Positions 9,404-20,312 of a DNA stretch of 64,000 nucleotides are shown one piece after another. The translations under genes were made by a program, and so were the position numbers. How positions within the stretch are numbered: the first letter of the stretch is position 1; each line of letters starts with the position of its first letter. The notes under the pieces are model-generated. The model ran no database searches. It was given only the letters and a program-made list of their open reading frames with translations, and was not told the origin of the DNA. The DNA is from Heterostelium multicystogenum (taxonomy: Eukaryota; Evosea; Eumycetozoa; Acytosteliales; Acytosteliaceae), in assembly GCA_003667245.1 (NCBI GenBank), contig RCNN01000020.1:1-64000 (forward strand), in the 5' to 3' direction.

Positions 9404-11646
9404 TCATGGCGTGCGATTACGCCGGGTCTCAATGATGTTCGGCAACTGGGAAATACGCCCCAGTAACCGACCCAACGCGTCCAGCCCCGGAATCTCGATG
9501 GTCAGGGACATCAGCGCCGTGTTGTCCTCTTTGTTCGAGCGGGTGTTGACCGCCAGCACGTTGATCCGCTCATTGAGCAGCACCTGCGACACATCACGCA
9601 GCAGCCCGGAACGGTCGTAGGCACGAATGATGATGTCCACCGGATAGGTCAACACCGGCACCGGGCCCCAACTGACCTGGATGATCCGCTCCGGCTCGCG
9701 CCCGCCCAGTTGCAACACCGAGGCACAGTCCTGGCGGTGAATGCTCACCCCGCGGCCCTGAGTGATGTAACCGACGATGGCGTCGCCCGGCAATGGCTGG
9801 CAGCAGCCGGCCATTTGCGTCATCAGGTTGCCGACGCCCTGGATCTGGATATCGCCGCGCTTGCCCGGCTTGTAGCCGGTGGCCTTGCGTGGAATCAGTT
9901 CCAGCTGCTCGCTGCCCCGCTCCGGCTCAACCAGTTGCTGGGCCAGGTTGACCAACTGCGCCAGGCGCAGATCGCCGGCACCGAGGGCGGCGAACATGTC
10001 TTCGGCGATCTTCATGTTGGCCTTTTCGGCCAGCTTGTCGAAGTCCACCTGCGGCAGGCCCAGGCGTGCCAATTCGCGCTCGAGCAAGGTCTTGCCGGCG
10101 GCGACGTTCTGGTCGCGCGCCTGCAATTTGAACCAGTGGACAATCTTCGCCCGCGCCCTGGACGTGGTGATGTAGCCCAGGTTCGGGTTCAGCCAGTCGC
10201 GGCTCGGCGTACCGTGCTTGCTGGTAATGATCTCGACCTGTTCACCGGTCTGCAGGCTGTAGTTGAGCGGCACGATGCGCCCGTTGATCTTGGCGCCACG
10301 GCAGTTGTGGCCGATCTCGGTGTGCACCCGGTACGCAAAATCCAGCGGTGTGGCGCCCTTGGGCAGGTCGATCGCGTGGCCGTCGGGGGTGAAGATGTAG
10401 ACCCGGTCAGGTTCGATATCCACCCGCAGCTGGTCGGCCAAACCGCCGATGTCGCCCAGCTCTTCGTGCCACTCCAGCACCTGGCGCAACCAGGAGATTT
10501 TCTCTTCGTACTGGTTCGACCCGGCCTTGACGTCGGTGCCCTTGTAGCGCCAGTGAGCGCATACGCCCAGCTCCGCCTCTTCGTGCATCGCGTGGGTGCG
10601 GATCTGTACTTCCAGCACCTTGCCCTCGGGCCGATCACTGCCGTGTGCAATGAGCGGTAACCGTTTTCCTTGGGGTTGGCGATGTAGTCGTCGAATTCCT
10701 TGGGGATGTGCCGCCACAGCGTGTGCACGATACCCAGCGCGGTGTAGCAGTCGCGCATTTCCGGCACCAGCACACGCACGGCGCGCACGTCGTAGATCTG
10801 GCTGAAGGCCAGGCCCTTGCGCTGCATTTTGCGCCAGATGGAATAGATGTGTTTGGCCCGGCCGCTGATGTCGGCTTCAACCCCGGTGGCCTGCAATTCC
10901 GTGCGTAACTGGCTCATCACATCGGCGATGAACCGCTCACGGTCCAGCCGCCGCTCATGAAGCAGCGTGGCAATCTGTTTGTATTGATCGGGTTCGAGGT
11001 AACGGAAGGACAAGTCCTCCAGTTCCCACTTGATATGGCCGATGCCCAGGCGGTGGGCCAGCGGCGCGTAGATGTCGAACACCTCGCGGGCAACGCGGTT
11101 GCGCTTTTCGTCGTCGGCGGTTTTCACCGCCCGAATCGCGCAGGTACGCTCGGCCAGCTTGATCAAGGCGACGCGCACGTCGTCGACCATCGCCACCAGC
11201 ATCTTGCGCAGGTTTTCCACCTGGCCCTGGGTGCCCAGCACCATCGACTGGCGCGGGCTGAGGCTGGCACTGATCGCCGCCATGCGCAGCACGCCGTCGA
11301 TCAGCTTGGCCACCACGGTGCCGAAACGCTGGCTGATGATGGGCAGCTGAATGTGCCCTTCGCGCACGCCGCGATACAGCACCGCCGCGATCAGCGAATC
11401 CTGATCGAGCTTGAGATCGGCGAGGATCTCGGCGATTTCCAACCCGGTGCGAAAGCTTGAAGTGCCTTCGGCCCACAGGTTCTTCGCCGCATTGTCTTGC
11501 TGTTCAGACTCACGAGCGAACTCGCAGGCTGCTTTCAAGGCTTCACGGTCCAGTGCCGGGTCGACACTGATGGCATGATCCAGCCATGCCTCGAGATTGA
11601 TACTGCCGTCGGTGTTGATCGGCTGGTGTGCTCTCACCTGTACCAT
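9404..11646 (-). CDS. relA: GTP pyrophosphokinase RelA (frameshifted once)
   Basis: Ribosome-associated (p)ppGpp synthetase of the stringent response. Seen: start MVQVRAHQPINTDGS, a degenerate HD domain (AAVLYRGVREG where hydrolases have the HD-x-x-ED motif, so synthetase-only as in classical RelA), then the synthetase domain with SIWRKMQRKG and YDVRAVRVLVPE, and NPKENGYRSLHTAV near residues 325-335. After a frame change at about 10640 come VQIRTHAMHEEAELG, the TGS domain with VYIFTPDGHAIDLPKG and the ACT domain DIIIRAYDRSGLLRDVSQVL. Total length, about 747 codons, is normal. The single indel inside an essential-type gene argues for a sequence error. Confidence 0.95.
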
Positions 11647-11782
11647 CTTGCTTACCTTCCCTACGACGCACCTTTTAGTGCGTCAAAATCATCGCTGACC
11701 TGCTTTACAAAAAAAGCTTGTGCACGCTCCCTGGCAGGTCACAGGCCCAGGAGATGCAGGCCAGTCGGATTAAACGGGCATC

Positions 11783-13135
11783 CTAGCCCGCTTCAAATAA
11801 CGCCATGGCCTCGACATGGGCCGTCTGGGGAAACATGTCGAGGATCCCGGCACGTTTTAGCCGGTAGCCTTGCTTGACCAACTCGACCGTGTCCCGCGCC
11901 AGCGTTGCCGGATTGCAGGACACATACACCAGGCGATCAGCCCCCAGGGTAGCGAGCTTGCGCACAACCTCCAGGGCACCATCGCGGGGTGGGTCCAAGA
12001 GTACCGCAGAAAAGCCCTGTTTGGCCCATTCCGCGTCGGTCAAAGGCTGGGACAAATCGGCCTGAAAAAACTGAACATTATGCAAATTATTGCTGACGGC
12101 ATTCTGTGCCGCCCGGTCCACCATGGCCTGCACGCCTTCCACCGCCACCACTTCCCGCACTTGGCGGGCCAGCGGCAAGGCGAAGTTGCCCAAGCCACAA
12201 AACAAATCCAGCACCCGCTCGTCGGGCTTCGGCGCCAGCCAATCCAGCGCCTGGGCGACCATCGCCTGGTTGACCCCGGCGTTGACCTGCACAAAGTCTC
12301 CCGGGCGGTACGCCAACTGCAAATCCCACGGTTCCAGACGATAGCCCAAGGCCTGGTCTGGTTCGACCGGTTGCGGCTGGCCCTCGCCATGCAGCCACAG
12401 TTGGGCTTCATGGAACGTGCAAAATTCCTGCAGGATCGTCAGGTCCGCTTCGGACAAGGGCGCCATGTGTCGCAACAACACGGCAATCGACGAACCACTG
12501 AATAATTCCACATGCCCCAACGCCTGAGGCTTGCTCAAGCGCCGCAGCATGTTGGGCAAACGCTGCATGATCGGTTGCAAGGCCTGTACCAGCACCGGGC
12601 AATCGTCGATGGCGACGATGTCCTGGCTGGCCACGGCACGAAAGCCGACCTCGAGTTTCTTCGCCTTGGCATCCCAGCGCACGGCCACGCGGGCGCGGCG
12701 ACGATAGCCGAATTCCGGCCCGCTCAAAGGCGCGGCCCACTCCTGGGGTTCGACACCTGCCACACGGGATAATTGCTCGGCGAGCATGCGCTGTTTCAGG
12801 GCGAGTTGTTCGTCATGGGGCAAGTGTTGCAGGCTGCAACCGCCGCAACGGCCGGCGTGGACACAGGGTGCCGGACGGCGCAGTTCGCTGGCGGTAAATA
12901 CGCGCTCGGTGCGCGCCTCGACCACTTTGCCGTGGGCGCCCAACACCCGCGCTTCCACCTCTTCACCGGCCAGCGCACCCACGACAAACCAGGTGCGGCC
13001 TTCAAAGAACACAATGCCGCGGCCGTCGTTGGCCAGGCGCTCGATGGTCAGGCGCTGCTTCTTGCCTACAGGAATCTGTGGGGCCCGGCTGCCGCCCGTC
13101 GGTTGGAAGCGCAGGCCTCTCTCGTGCTTGGCCAT
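11783..13135 (-). CDS. rlmD: 23S rRNA (uracil-1939-C5)-methyltransferase RlmD
   Basis: SAM-dependent methylation of 23S rRNA U1939. Seen: intact 450 aa with an N-terminal TRAM domain (residues about 20-85), the Cys cluster [16 protein letters not shown] of the 4Fe-4S site, the SAM motif [23 protein letters not shown], and the catalytic-Cys motif [14 protein letters not shown] near the C-terminus. Its ATG overlaps the cysM stop (ATGA), so the two are co-transcribed and probably translationally coupled. relA lies 137 bases downstream. Confidence 0.96.
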   Translation of the reverse strand: MAKHERGLRFQPTGGSRAPQIPVGKKQRLTIERLANDGRGIVFFEGRTWFVVGALAGEEVEARVLGAHGKVVEARTERVFTASELRRPAPCVHAGRCGGCSLQHLPHDEQLALKQRMLAEQLSRVAGVEPQEWAAPLSGPEFGYRRRARVAVRWDAKAKKLEVGFRAVASQDIVAIDDCPVLVQALQPIMQRLPNMLRRLSKPQALGHVELFSGSSIAVLLRHMAPLSEADLTILQEFCTFHEAQLWLHGEGQPQPVEPDQALGYRLEPWDLQLAYRPGDFVQVNAGVNQAMVAQALDWLAPKPDERVLDLFCGLGNFALPLARQVREVVAVEGVQAMVDRAAQNAVSNNLHNVQFFQADLSQPLTDAEWAKQGFSAVLLDPPRDGALEVVRKLATLGADRLVYVSCNPATLARDTVELVKQGYRLKRAGILDMFPQTAHVEAMALFEAG

Positions 13136-14038
13136 CAGTTGGGCGCGTCGAAAATGCCGGTCGACAGGTAACGGTCGCCACGGTCACAGATGATCGCGAC
13201 GATCACCGCGTTTTCCAACTCCTGGGACAAGCGCAACATCCCGGCCACGGCGCCACCGGACGACACGCCGCAGAAGATCCCTTCTTCACGGGCCAGGCGG
13301 CGGGTGGTGTCTTCGGCTTCACGCTGGGCCATGTCGATGATGCGATCGACGCGAGCCGCGTTGTAGATCTTCGGCAAGTACTCTTCGGGCCAACGACGGA
13401 ATCCCCGGGATCGCTGCGCCTTCCATCGGTTGCAGGCCGACGATCTGGATCTCGGGATTCTGCTCCTTGAGGTAGCGCGAGTTGCCCATGATAGTGCCGG
13501 TGGTGCCCATCGAACTCACGAAGTGAGTGATGGTGCCCTGGGTCTGGCGCCAGATTTCCGGGCCCGTGGTGGTGTAGTGCGCCTCGGGGTTGTCGCCGTT
13601 GGCGAACTGGTCCAGCACCAGGCCACGGCCTTCGGCAGCCATACGCTCGGCGAGGTCGCGGGCGCCTTCCATGCCTTCTTCCTGGGTGACCAGGATCAAC
13701 TCGGCGCCGTAGGCGGTCATCGCCGCCTTGCGCTCGGCGCTGCCGTTGTCGGGCATGATCAGGACCATCTTGTAGCCCTTGATCGCCGCGGCCATGGCCA
13801 GGGCAATCCCGGTGTTACCGGAGGTGGCTTCGATCAGGGTGTCGCCGGGCTTGATCTGCCCACGCAACTCGGCGCGGGTGATCATCGACAACGCCGGGCG
13901 GTCCTTGACCGAGCCGGCCGGGTTGTTCCCTTCGAGCTTGAGCAACAAGGTATTGCTGGTGTTGCCCGGCAAGCGCTGCAAGCGGACCAGCGGGGTGTTG
14001 CCGACGCAATCGGCGATGGTGGGGTACTGCAAGGTCAT
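13135..14038 (-). CDS. cysM: cysteine synthase B CysM (frameshifted)
   Basis: PLP enzyme that makes cysteine from O-acetylserine and sulfide, or S-sulfocysteine from thiosulfate. Seen: [19 protein letters not shown], the PLP-lysine motif [12 protein letters not shown] near residue 40, [27 protein letters not shown], and [14 protein letters not shown] near the C-terminus. The frame changes near 13390-13400 in a run around ATCCCCGGG. Start 14038 gives the family N-terminus [15 protein letters not shown] second cysteine synthase (cysK) is near 61 kb, the usual pair for Pseudomonas. Confidence 0.93.
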
Positions 14039-14125
14039 GGCGTATTCGCAATCCAGACTGCGGGGGCGACTATCATACCGGGAAAGGCTGGCGGGCCATA
14101 TCACGCAAAGTGTGGTGCTTATCGC

Positions 14126-14734
14126 TTAATGGAATAAGTCAGGCGGGGCGTGGTTTCTCTGGAACACTTCGTCGCCCATCGCCGCAATCTGTCCTTCGAT
14201 CAATGCCTCGAACGGTTTCAGCAGCGGCTCAAATGAGGTGGGCGCTTCAAGCACCTGCAACGCCTGCACGATGGCCTCCACCGTCGACAACGCTCCGGGC
14301 CCCGGTGCCTTGCGCAGCCGATAACGGGACACGGCGCCTTCCGCCAGCGTCACCCGAGGCAGCGCCGCCAATAAAGGATTGAGGTGCAGCAACTTGCGCG
14401 CCTTGCGCCAGGTGCCGTCCGGCACCACCAGCAGCAACGGTTCGTCGGATGGCGTATAGGCCTGCAAGGGTTGGGCATTTTCGTCCGGGAACAACAGACG
14501 CGCCTGATAACCCGGCGGATTCAACAACGCCTGCAAATCCTCAAACACCTCCCCCACCACCAACTGCGCATTCACCAAGCCCAGCGCCGCCAACCGCGCG
14601 GTATTCAAGGCGTGATTGACCTCACTCGGATGCTGCAACAGCAACACCCGGGTTCGGCTATCCAGCCGGGGAATCAGCGCGCACAGGCAGTGAGTGGTGG
14701 GCCGCAGGCAGCGGGAGCATTGGGGTCTGGACAT
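14126..14734 (-). CDS. DTW domain-containing protein (tRNA-uridine aminocarboxypropyltransferase family)
   Basis: DTW-domain family, whose E. coli members TapT/YfiP and TuaA put an acp3 group on tRNA uridine. Seen: N-terminal zinc-like Cys pattern SRPQCSRCLRPTTHCLCA, RVLLLQHPSEVNHALNT, then LLLVVPDGTWRKARKLLHLN, holding the D-x-T-W motif, and a conserved SRYRLRKAPGPGALST. 202 aa, intact. The open frame continues upstream through the LysR gene for 540 codons, but the extra part is the antisense-frame shadow of that gene; start 14734 is fixed by the Cys motif. The gene begins 6 bases from the LysR stop. Confidence 0.88.
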   Translation of the reverse strand: MSRPQCSRCLRPTTHCLCALIPRLDSRTRVLLLQHPSEVNHALNTARLAALGLVNAQLVVGEVFEDLQALLNPPGYQARLLFPDENAQPLQAYTPSDEPLLLVVPDGTWRKARKLLHLNPLLAALPRVTLAEGAVSRYRLRKAPGPGALSTVEAIVQALQVLEAPTSFEPLLKPFEALIEGQIAAMGDEVFQRNHAPPDLFH

Positions 14735-14739
14735 GGGTT

Positions 14740-15633
14740 TCAGGCCTGGTTGAGCTGGGCTTTGAGTAAATCGCGGAAGGTCTGGATCAGGGGTTCGCGG
14801 CTGCGGCCCCGGCGCATGATCATCGAGAACGGCGCCTGGTAACCAAAGGTTGCCGGCAGCAGTACCCGCAAATCCCCTTTGTCGGCCCAGGCCTGGGCGT
14901 AGTGCTCCGGGAGGTAGCCGATGTAGGCGCCGGACAGCACCAGGATCAATTGCGCCTCCATACTTTCCACCGTGGCGGCGCTGTGCTTGAAGCCGTGACG
15001 CGCCAGTTCGGCCTGGCTCCAGTAACCACGACCGACCATGCGTTGCTGGGTGATGACTTGTTCGGGAATGCGCCGCTCGTTGAACAATGGGTGACGGGTG
15101 CTGCAATACAGCCAGTGCTGTTCGCGGTACAGCGGCATATAGATCAGCCCGCTCATCCGGTTGGAAAACGCACCGATGGCCAGGTCCAGGCGATTGTCCT
15201 GGACGCCGAGTTGCAACTCGTAAGGACTCATCACCGACAGGTGCAAATGCACCGCCGGGTGTTCCTGACTGTAGGCGCCGATCACTTCGGCAAACGGCAA
15301 GGCCTTGTCGCTGACGGTGGAGTCGAGTACGCCGAGTTTCAGGGTGCCGCGCAGTTCGCCTTTGAGCGCGGCGGCGTATTGCTCGAAGCCTTCCAGCTCG
15401 CCCAGCAGGCGCAGGGTTTCCTGATGGAACAACTCGCCCTTGCTGGTGAGGCTGAACCCGCCCCGCCCGCGATGGCACAGCACCAGGCCCAACGCGGCTT
15501 CCAGCTGGCTCATGTAAGTGCTGATGGCCGAGGTCGACAGGTTGAGTTCGTGCTGGGCATTGGCGAAACCCTGGTGCCGCACGACGCTGACGAAGATGCG
15601 CAGGAGTTTCAGGTCGGGCAAGGCGTTGGCCAT
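14740..15633 (-). CDS. gbuR: LysR-family regulator, probable GbuR
   Basis: LysR-type activator divergent from the guanidinobutyrase gene, the arrangement of gbuR-gbuA (PA1422-PA1421) in P. aeruginosa, where GbuR responds to 4-guanidinobutyrate. Seen: N-terminal helix-turn-helix (LKLLRIFVSVVRHQGFANAQ and LNLSTSAISTYMSQLEAALG) and a full LysR substrate domain with GTLKLGVLDSTVSDKALPF. 297 aa, intact. Start 15633 (MANALPDLK) is preferred over the in-frame ATG at 15654 because it directly precedes the helix-turn-helix. Function by homology and context. Confidence 0.82.
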   Translation of the reverse strand: MANALPDLKLLRIFVSVVRHQGFANAQHELNLSTSAISTYMSQLEAALGLVLCHRGRGGFSLTSKGELFHQETLRLLGELEGFEQYAAALKGELRGTLKLGVLDSTVSDKALPFAEVIGAYSQEHPAVHLHLSVMSPYELQLGVQDNRLDLAIGAFSNRMSGLIYMPLYREQHWLYCSTRHPLFNERRIPEQVITQQRMVGRGYWSQAELARHGFKHSAATVESMEAQLILVLSGAYIGYLPEHYAQAWADKGDLRVLLPATFGYQAPFSMIMRRGRSREPLIQTFRDLLKAQLNQA

Positions 15634-15660
15634 GGGCTCTCCAGAGGCAAACATAAAACC

Positions 15661-15749
15661 TGTGGGAGCGGGCTTGCTCGCGAATGCGGTGGATCAATCG
15701 AACCCTCCGTGACTGACACACCGTATTCGCGAGCAAGCCCGCTCCCACA
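15661..15749. repeat. BIME: inverted REP pair
   Basis: Two 29-bp arms (15661-15689 and 15721-15749) in inverted orientation with a single mismatch, separated by 31 bases. It lies in the gbuR-gbuA divergent region, so a regulator site must fit beside it. Confidence 0.9.
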
Positions 15750-15877
15750 TTTGAACCGAGTTTACCTCAGGCATTAGTTTAGAAAAATCTGAACTAAGTA
15801 TTTGCCCCTGCCGATTCTTCCCTTCCCATGCATTTCGCAGAATCGGCTTCTAATAAACAAAACGATGAGGCAATCCC

Positions 15878-16828
15878 GTGGACAAGATTTTCCACCAACC
15901 ACTGGGCGGCAACGAAATGCCGCGCTTCGCCGGCATCGCCACCATGATGCGTCTTCCCCATCTGCAATCGGCCAAGGGCCTGGATGCCGCCTTCGTCGGC
16001 GTGCCCCTGGACATCGGCACCTCCCTGCGTGCCGGCACCCGTTTCGGTCCGCGGGAAATTCGCGCCGAATCGGTGATGATCCGCCCTTACAACATGGCCA
16101 CCGGCGCCGCGCCGTTTGACTCGCTGTCGGTTGCCGACATCGGCGACGTGGCGATCAACACCTTCAACCTGCTGGACGCTGTGCGCATCATCGAAGAAGC
16201 CTACGACGAGATCCTCGAACACAATGTGATCCCGATGACCCTGGGCGGTGACCACACCATCACCCTGCCGATCCTGCGGGCGATCCACAAGAAACACGGC
16301 AAGGTCGGGCTGGTGCACATCGATGCCCACGCCGACGTCAACGACCACATGTTCGGCGAGAAAATCGCCCACGGCACCACCTTCCGCCGCGCGGTGGAAG
16401 AAGGCTTGCTGGATTGCGACCGCGTGGTGCAAATCGGCCTGCGCGCCCAGGGCTACACCGCCGAAGACTTCAACTGGAGCCGCAAACAGGGCTTCCGCGT
16501 GGTCCAGGCCGAAGAATGCTGGCATCACTCGCTGGCGCCCCTGATGGCTGAAGTGCGCGAGAAAGTCGGCGGTGGCCCGGTGTACCTGAGCTTCGATATC
16601 GACGGCATCGACCCAGCCTGGGCGCCCGGCACCGGCACCCCGGAAATCGGTGGCTTGACCACGATCCAGGCGATTGAAATCATCCGCGGCTGCCAAGGCC
16701 TGGATCTGATTGGTTGCGACCTGGTAGAAGTTTCGCCGCCGTACGACACCACCGGCAACACCTCGCTGCTGGGCGCCAACCTGCTGTACGAAATGCTCTG
16801 CGTATTGCCGGGCGTGGCGCACCGCTGA
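15878..16828 (+). CDS. gbuA: guanidinobutyrase (agmatinase/ureohydrolase family)
   Basis: Mn-dependent ureohydrolase; by close resemblance to P. aeruginosa GbuA it should convert 4-guanidinobutyrate to 4-aminobutyrate and urea, a late step of arginine/agmatine catabolism. Seen: LGGNEMPRFAGIATMMRLP at the N-terminus, LGGDHTI near residue 122, HIDAHADVNDH near 147, SFDIDGIDPAWAPGTGTPE near 240 and EVSPPYD: all metal ligands present. 316 aa, intact. The start is GTG at 15878 with a GATGAGG RBS. Agmatinase activity cannot be excluded from sequence alone. The next gene overlaps by one base. Confidence 0.9.
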   Translation: MDKIFHQPLGGNEMPRFAGIATMMRLPHLQSAKGLDAAFVGVPLDIGTSLRAGTRFGPREIRAESVMIRPYNMATGAAPFDSLSVADIGDVAINTFNLLDAVRIIEEAYDEILEHNVIPMTLGGDHTITLPILRAIHKKHGKVGLVHIDAHADVNDHMFGEKIAHGTTFRRAVEEGLLDCDRVVQIGLRAQGYTAEDFNWSRKQGFRVVQAEECWHHSLAPLMAEVREKVGGGPVYLSFDIDGIDPAWAPGTGTPEIGGLTTIQAIEIIRGCQGLDLIGCDLVEVSPPYDTTGNTSLLGANLLYEMLCVLPGVAHR

Positions 16829-17254
16829 TGAGCGCCCAGGCCGAGGTATTAAAAGCCGCGGCCGACCTGGTGTCGGCCTTCGCCCGCAATGACCGCGACG
16901 CCTACTTCGGTGCGTTCAGTGCCGATGCCAGCTTCGTGTTCTACACCCTCCCCCAGCCGCTGCTGAGTCGCGATGCCTACCAGGTGTTGTGGGACAGCTG
17001 GCGCCGGGACGAGGGATTTGAGGTGCTTTCCTGCACCTCAAGCAACGCTTTCGTCAGCCTGCACGGTGACGTCGCGGTATTTGTGCATGACGTGGCCACC
17101 GAGCTGCGCATGAACGGGGAGCAATTCTTTTAGCCAGGAACGCGAGACCATTGTCTTCAAGCGGCAAGGGGATCGCACACAACAAAAAGAAGGCCTGTGG
17201 CTGGCCTGTCACGAACATTTGTCCGCTATGCCGGAAGGGCTGCCGCCCCATTAG
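16828..17254 (+). CDS. NTF2-like / SnoaL-like domain protein (frameshifted)
   Basis: Small alpha+beta-barrel protein of the nuclear transport factor 2 superfamily. Seen: KAAADLVSAFARNDRDAYFGAFSADASFVFYTLPQ typical of these folds, DVAVFVHDV, and after an indel near 17128 the tail ETIVFKRQGDR..WLACHEHLSAMPEG. About 142 codons. The ATG overlaps the gbuA stop (TGATG), so it belongs to the gbuA operon. Role unknown; in P. aeruginosa I recall an equivalent hypothetical gene (PA1420) at this position. Confidence 0.8.
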
Positions 17255-17275
17255 CCAATGTGATCGGAGCAGATC

Positions 17276-18862
17276 ATGAATAATAAAAACAACGAAAACA
17301 GTATTCGCAACATAGAAACCAACGGCGTCGAACAGATCCGGACCACGAACGTACCGCCGGGCCGAAGGATTTGTTTCGCCTGATTTTCGGCGGTGCCAAC
17401 ACCTTCGCCACCGCCGTGCTGGGGAGCTTTCCGGTGCTGTTTGGCTTGTCGTTCCAGGCCGGCGTCTGGGCGATTGTGCTGGGCGTGCTGGTGGGTGCGG
17501 TGATCCTCGCCCCCATGGGTCTGTTCGGTCCGATCAATGGCACCAACAACGCCGTGTCTTCCGGTGCGCACTTTGGTGTGCACGGGCGGATTGTCGGCTC
17601 GTTCCTGTCGCTGCTGACCGCTATTGCGTTCTTCTCACTGTCGGTGTGGAGTTCAGGCGATGCGCTGGTGGGCGGTGCGAAACGTCTGGTGGGCTTGCCG
17701 GAAACCGACCTGACCCTGGGCCTGGCCTACGGCGTCTTCGCCATTCTCGTGCTGACGGTGTGCATCTACGGCTTTCGCTTCATGCTGTGGGTCAACCGCA
17801 TCGCAGTGTGGGCGGCGAGCCTGCTGTTCCTGCTGGGGATCTTCGCCTTCGCGCCGGCCTTCGACAGCCACTTCGCCGGCACCGTTGCCCTCGGCCAGAC
17901 CGGCTTCTGGGCGGCGTTTATCGGTGCAGCACTGGTGGCCATGAGCAACCCGATTTCCTTCGGCGCGTTCCTCGGTGACTGGTCGCGCTACATCCCGCGG
18001 GAAACCTCGAAGATGCGGATCATGCTGGCGGTGGTGTTTGCGCAGATCGCCACGTTGATCCCGTTCTTCCTGTTCGGCCTGGCCACCGCGACCATCGTGG
18101 CAGTCAAGGCACCGGACTATATATCGCGGCCAACAACTATGTCGGCGGCCTGCTGGCGGTGGCACCGAGCTGGTTCTTCCTGCCAGTGTGCCTGATCGCG
18201 GTGATCGGCGGCATGTCCACCGGCACCACCTCGCTGTATGGCACCGGCCTGGACATGTCCAGCGTATTCCCGCGCTGCTGTCCCGGGTCAAGGCAACGCT
18301 GCTGATCGGGGTGATGTCGATTGCCTTCATCTTTATCGGACGTTTCGCCGCCAACCTGGTGCAGAGCGTGTCGACCTTCGCCGTGCTGATCATCACCTGC
18401 ACCACGCCGTGGATGGTGATGATGATCATCGGCCTAATCGTGCGCCGGGGTTACTACTGCCCGGATGACCTGCAGGTGTTCACTCGCGGCGAAACCGGCG
18501 GGCGCTACTGGTTCAGCCATGGCTGGAACTGGCGCGGCCTGGGGGCCTGGATCCCGAGTGCGCTGGTGGGCCTGTGCTTCGTCAACCTGCCGGGGCAGTT
18601 TGTCGGGCCGCTGGGCAACCTCGCCGACGGCATCGACATCAGCTTGCCGGTGACCCTGGGCCTGGCCTCGCTGGTGTACCTGACACTGCTTCGCGTGTTC
18701 CCTGAACCGGCTGCCGTCTACGGACCGACTGTGGCGAGGGAGCCTGCTCCCGTTCGACTGCGCAGCAGTCGCGAGGGCTGCCTGATTGAATTGCGTGGAA
18801 TGGATTGGGGCTGCAATGCAGCCCAGCGGGAGCACGCTCCCTCGCCACACAGCCCCCTTTAG
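17276..18862 (+). CDS. NCS1-type purine/cytosine permease-like transporter (frameshifted)
   Basis: Inner-membrane cation symporter of the nucleobase:cation symporter-1 family; in this locus it may carry a guanidino compound. Seen: about 12 hydrophobic segments, LPVLFGLSFQAG-type helices, SNPISFGAFLGDWSRYIPR, a family hallmark, and WMVMMIIGLIVRRGYY. The frame changes near 17362, 18125 and 18275. Start ATG 17276 is preceded by a GGAGC RBS. The last roughly 45 codons, after FPEPAAVYGP, run into a REP pair at 18730-18849, so the true C-terminus is either REP-derived or displaced by another indel. Confidence 0.82.
18730..18849. repeat. BIME: inverted REP pair inside the end of the NCS1 reading frame
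   Basis: Arms TGTGGCGAGGGAGC (18730-18743) and GCTCCCTCGCCACA (18836-18849) are perfectly inverted. The pair overlaps the last codons of the upstream permease and ends 48 bases before the next start. Confidence 0.85.
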
Positions 18863-18896
18863 CCCCACATAAAAAGATAATCGGAGACTCGCCGTC

Positions 18897-20284
18897 ATGG
18901 CCTTAGATCTATTCGTCGTCCTCATCTACGCCGCCGGGCATGCTGGTGCTCGGCTACTACGGCATGCGCCGCGCCAAGACCCATGAAGACTACCTGGTGG
19001 CCGGCCGCAACCTCGGCCCGACGCTGTACATGGGCACCATGGCTGCCACGGTGCTGGGCGGTGCGTCCACCGTCGGCACCGTGCGCCTGGGCTATGTACA
19101 TGGTATTTCCGGTTTCTGGCTGTGCGCCGCGCTGGGCGCGGGGATCATTGCGCTGAACCTGTTCCTGGCCAAGCCGCTGCTGAAACTGAAAATCTTCACC
19201 GTGACCCCAGGTCCTGGAGAAACGCTACAACCCCATGGCCCGCCAGGCCAGTGCGGTGATCATGCTGGCCTACGCGCTGATGATCGGCGTGACCTCGATC
19301 CTGGCCATCGGCACCGTGCTGCAAGTGTTGTTCGACCTGCCGTTCTGGATGTCGGTATTGGTAGGCGGCGGCGTGGTGGTGGTTTATTCGACCATTGGCG
19401 GAATGTGGTCGCTGACCCTGACCGACATCGTGCAGTTCGTGATCAAGACGGTCGGCCTGATGTTTATCCTGTTGCCAATCTGCCTGTACCGCGTCGGCGG
19501 CTGGGATGAATTGGTGGCCAAGCTGCCCGCGTCGAATTTCAGCTTCACTGAAATCGGCTGGGGACACCATCATCACCTACTTCATGATCTACTTCTTCGG
19601 CATCCTGATCGGCCAGGACATCTGGCAACGGGTGTTCACCGCCCGTGACGAAAAGGTCGCCCAATACGCAGGCACCTTCGCCGGTTTCTACTGCATCCTC
19701 TACGGCCTGGCCTGTGCGCTGATCGGCATGGCCGCCCACGTACTGATCCCGGACCTGGACAACGTCAACAATGCGTTCGCCGCCATCGTCAAAGTCTCGC
19801 TGCCCGACGGTATCCGCGGCCTGGTGATCGCCGCTGCACTGGCCGCGATGATGTCCACCGCCAGCGCCGGCTTGCTCGCCGCTTCCACCGTATTGACCGA
19901 AGACCTGCTGCCGCGCCTGCGTGGTGGCAAGCAGTCAAGCTTGAAGATCAAACCGTCTGTTTACCTTGCTGACCGGTATCGCTGTGTTGGGTATCGCGCT
20001 GGTGGTGAGTGATGTGATCAGCGCACTGACCCTGGCATACAACCTGTTGGTGGGCGGCATGTTGATCCCGCTGATCGGGGCGATTTTCTGGAAGCGTGCG
20101 ACAACTTTCCGGGGCGATCACCTCCATGACCTGGGTTTGTGACCGCGCTGGTGTTCATGATCAAAGGATGGTTTGGACGCCAATACGCCGATCTACTACA
20201 GCCTGGGTGTGGGCCTGGTGAGTTTTTGTGCTGGTGAGCTTGCTGTCCCGTCGTCCGGAGGCTGTTGCGGCCCGGGCGATCTGA
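18897..20284 (+). CDS. sodium:solute symporter family transporter (frameshifted)
   Basis: Inner-membrane Na+-coupled symporter (SSS family). Seen: start MALDLFVVLIYAAG, RRAKTHEDYLVAGRNLGP, MAATVLGGASTVGTVRLGY, DIVQFVIKTVGLMFILLP, FGILIGQDIWQRVFTARDE, which is a family hallmark, and AAALAAMMSTASAGLLAASTVLTED. The frame changes near 18935, 19208, 19562, 19965 and 20100-20230. The C-terminus ends EAVAARAI. Length, about 460 codons, is normal. Together with the NCS1 permease it probably forms the uptake part of the gbu locus; the order matches what I recall for PA1418-PA1421. Confidence 0.85.
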
Positions 20285-20312
20285 ACGAATAGTTGAAAGT
20301 AGCTTTCTTCAG

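Noticed and set aside
10160..10660. alternative reading of the relA break as two separate proteins
   Set aside because: Both halves fit one RelA with a single base change, and no start signal precedes the second half.
14735..15748. N-terminal 338 codons of a 540-codon frame ending in the DTW gene
   Set aside because: The extra part overlaps gbuR in another frame of the same strand, with no protein-like sequence; the DTW protein starts at 14734.
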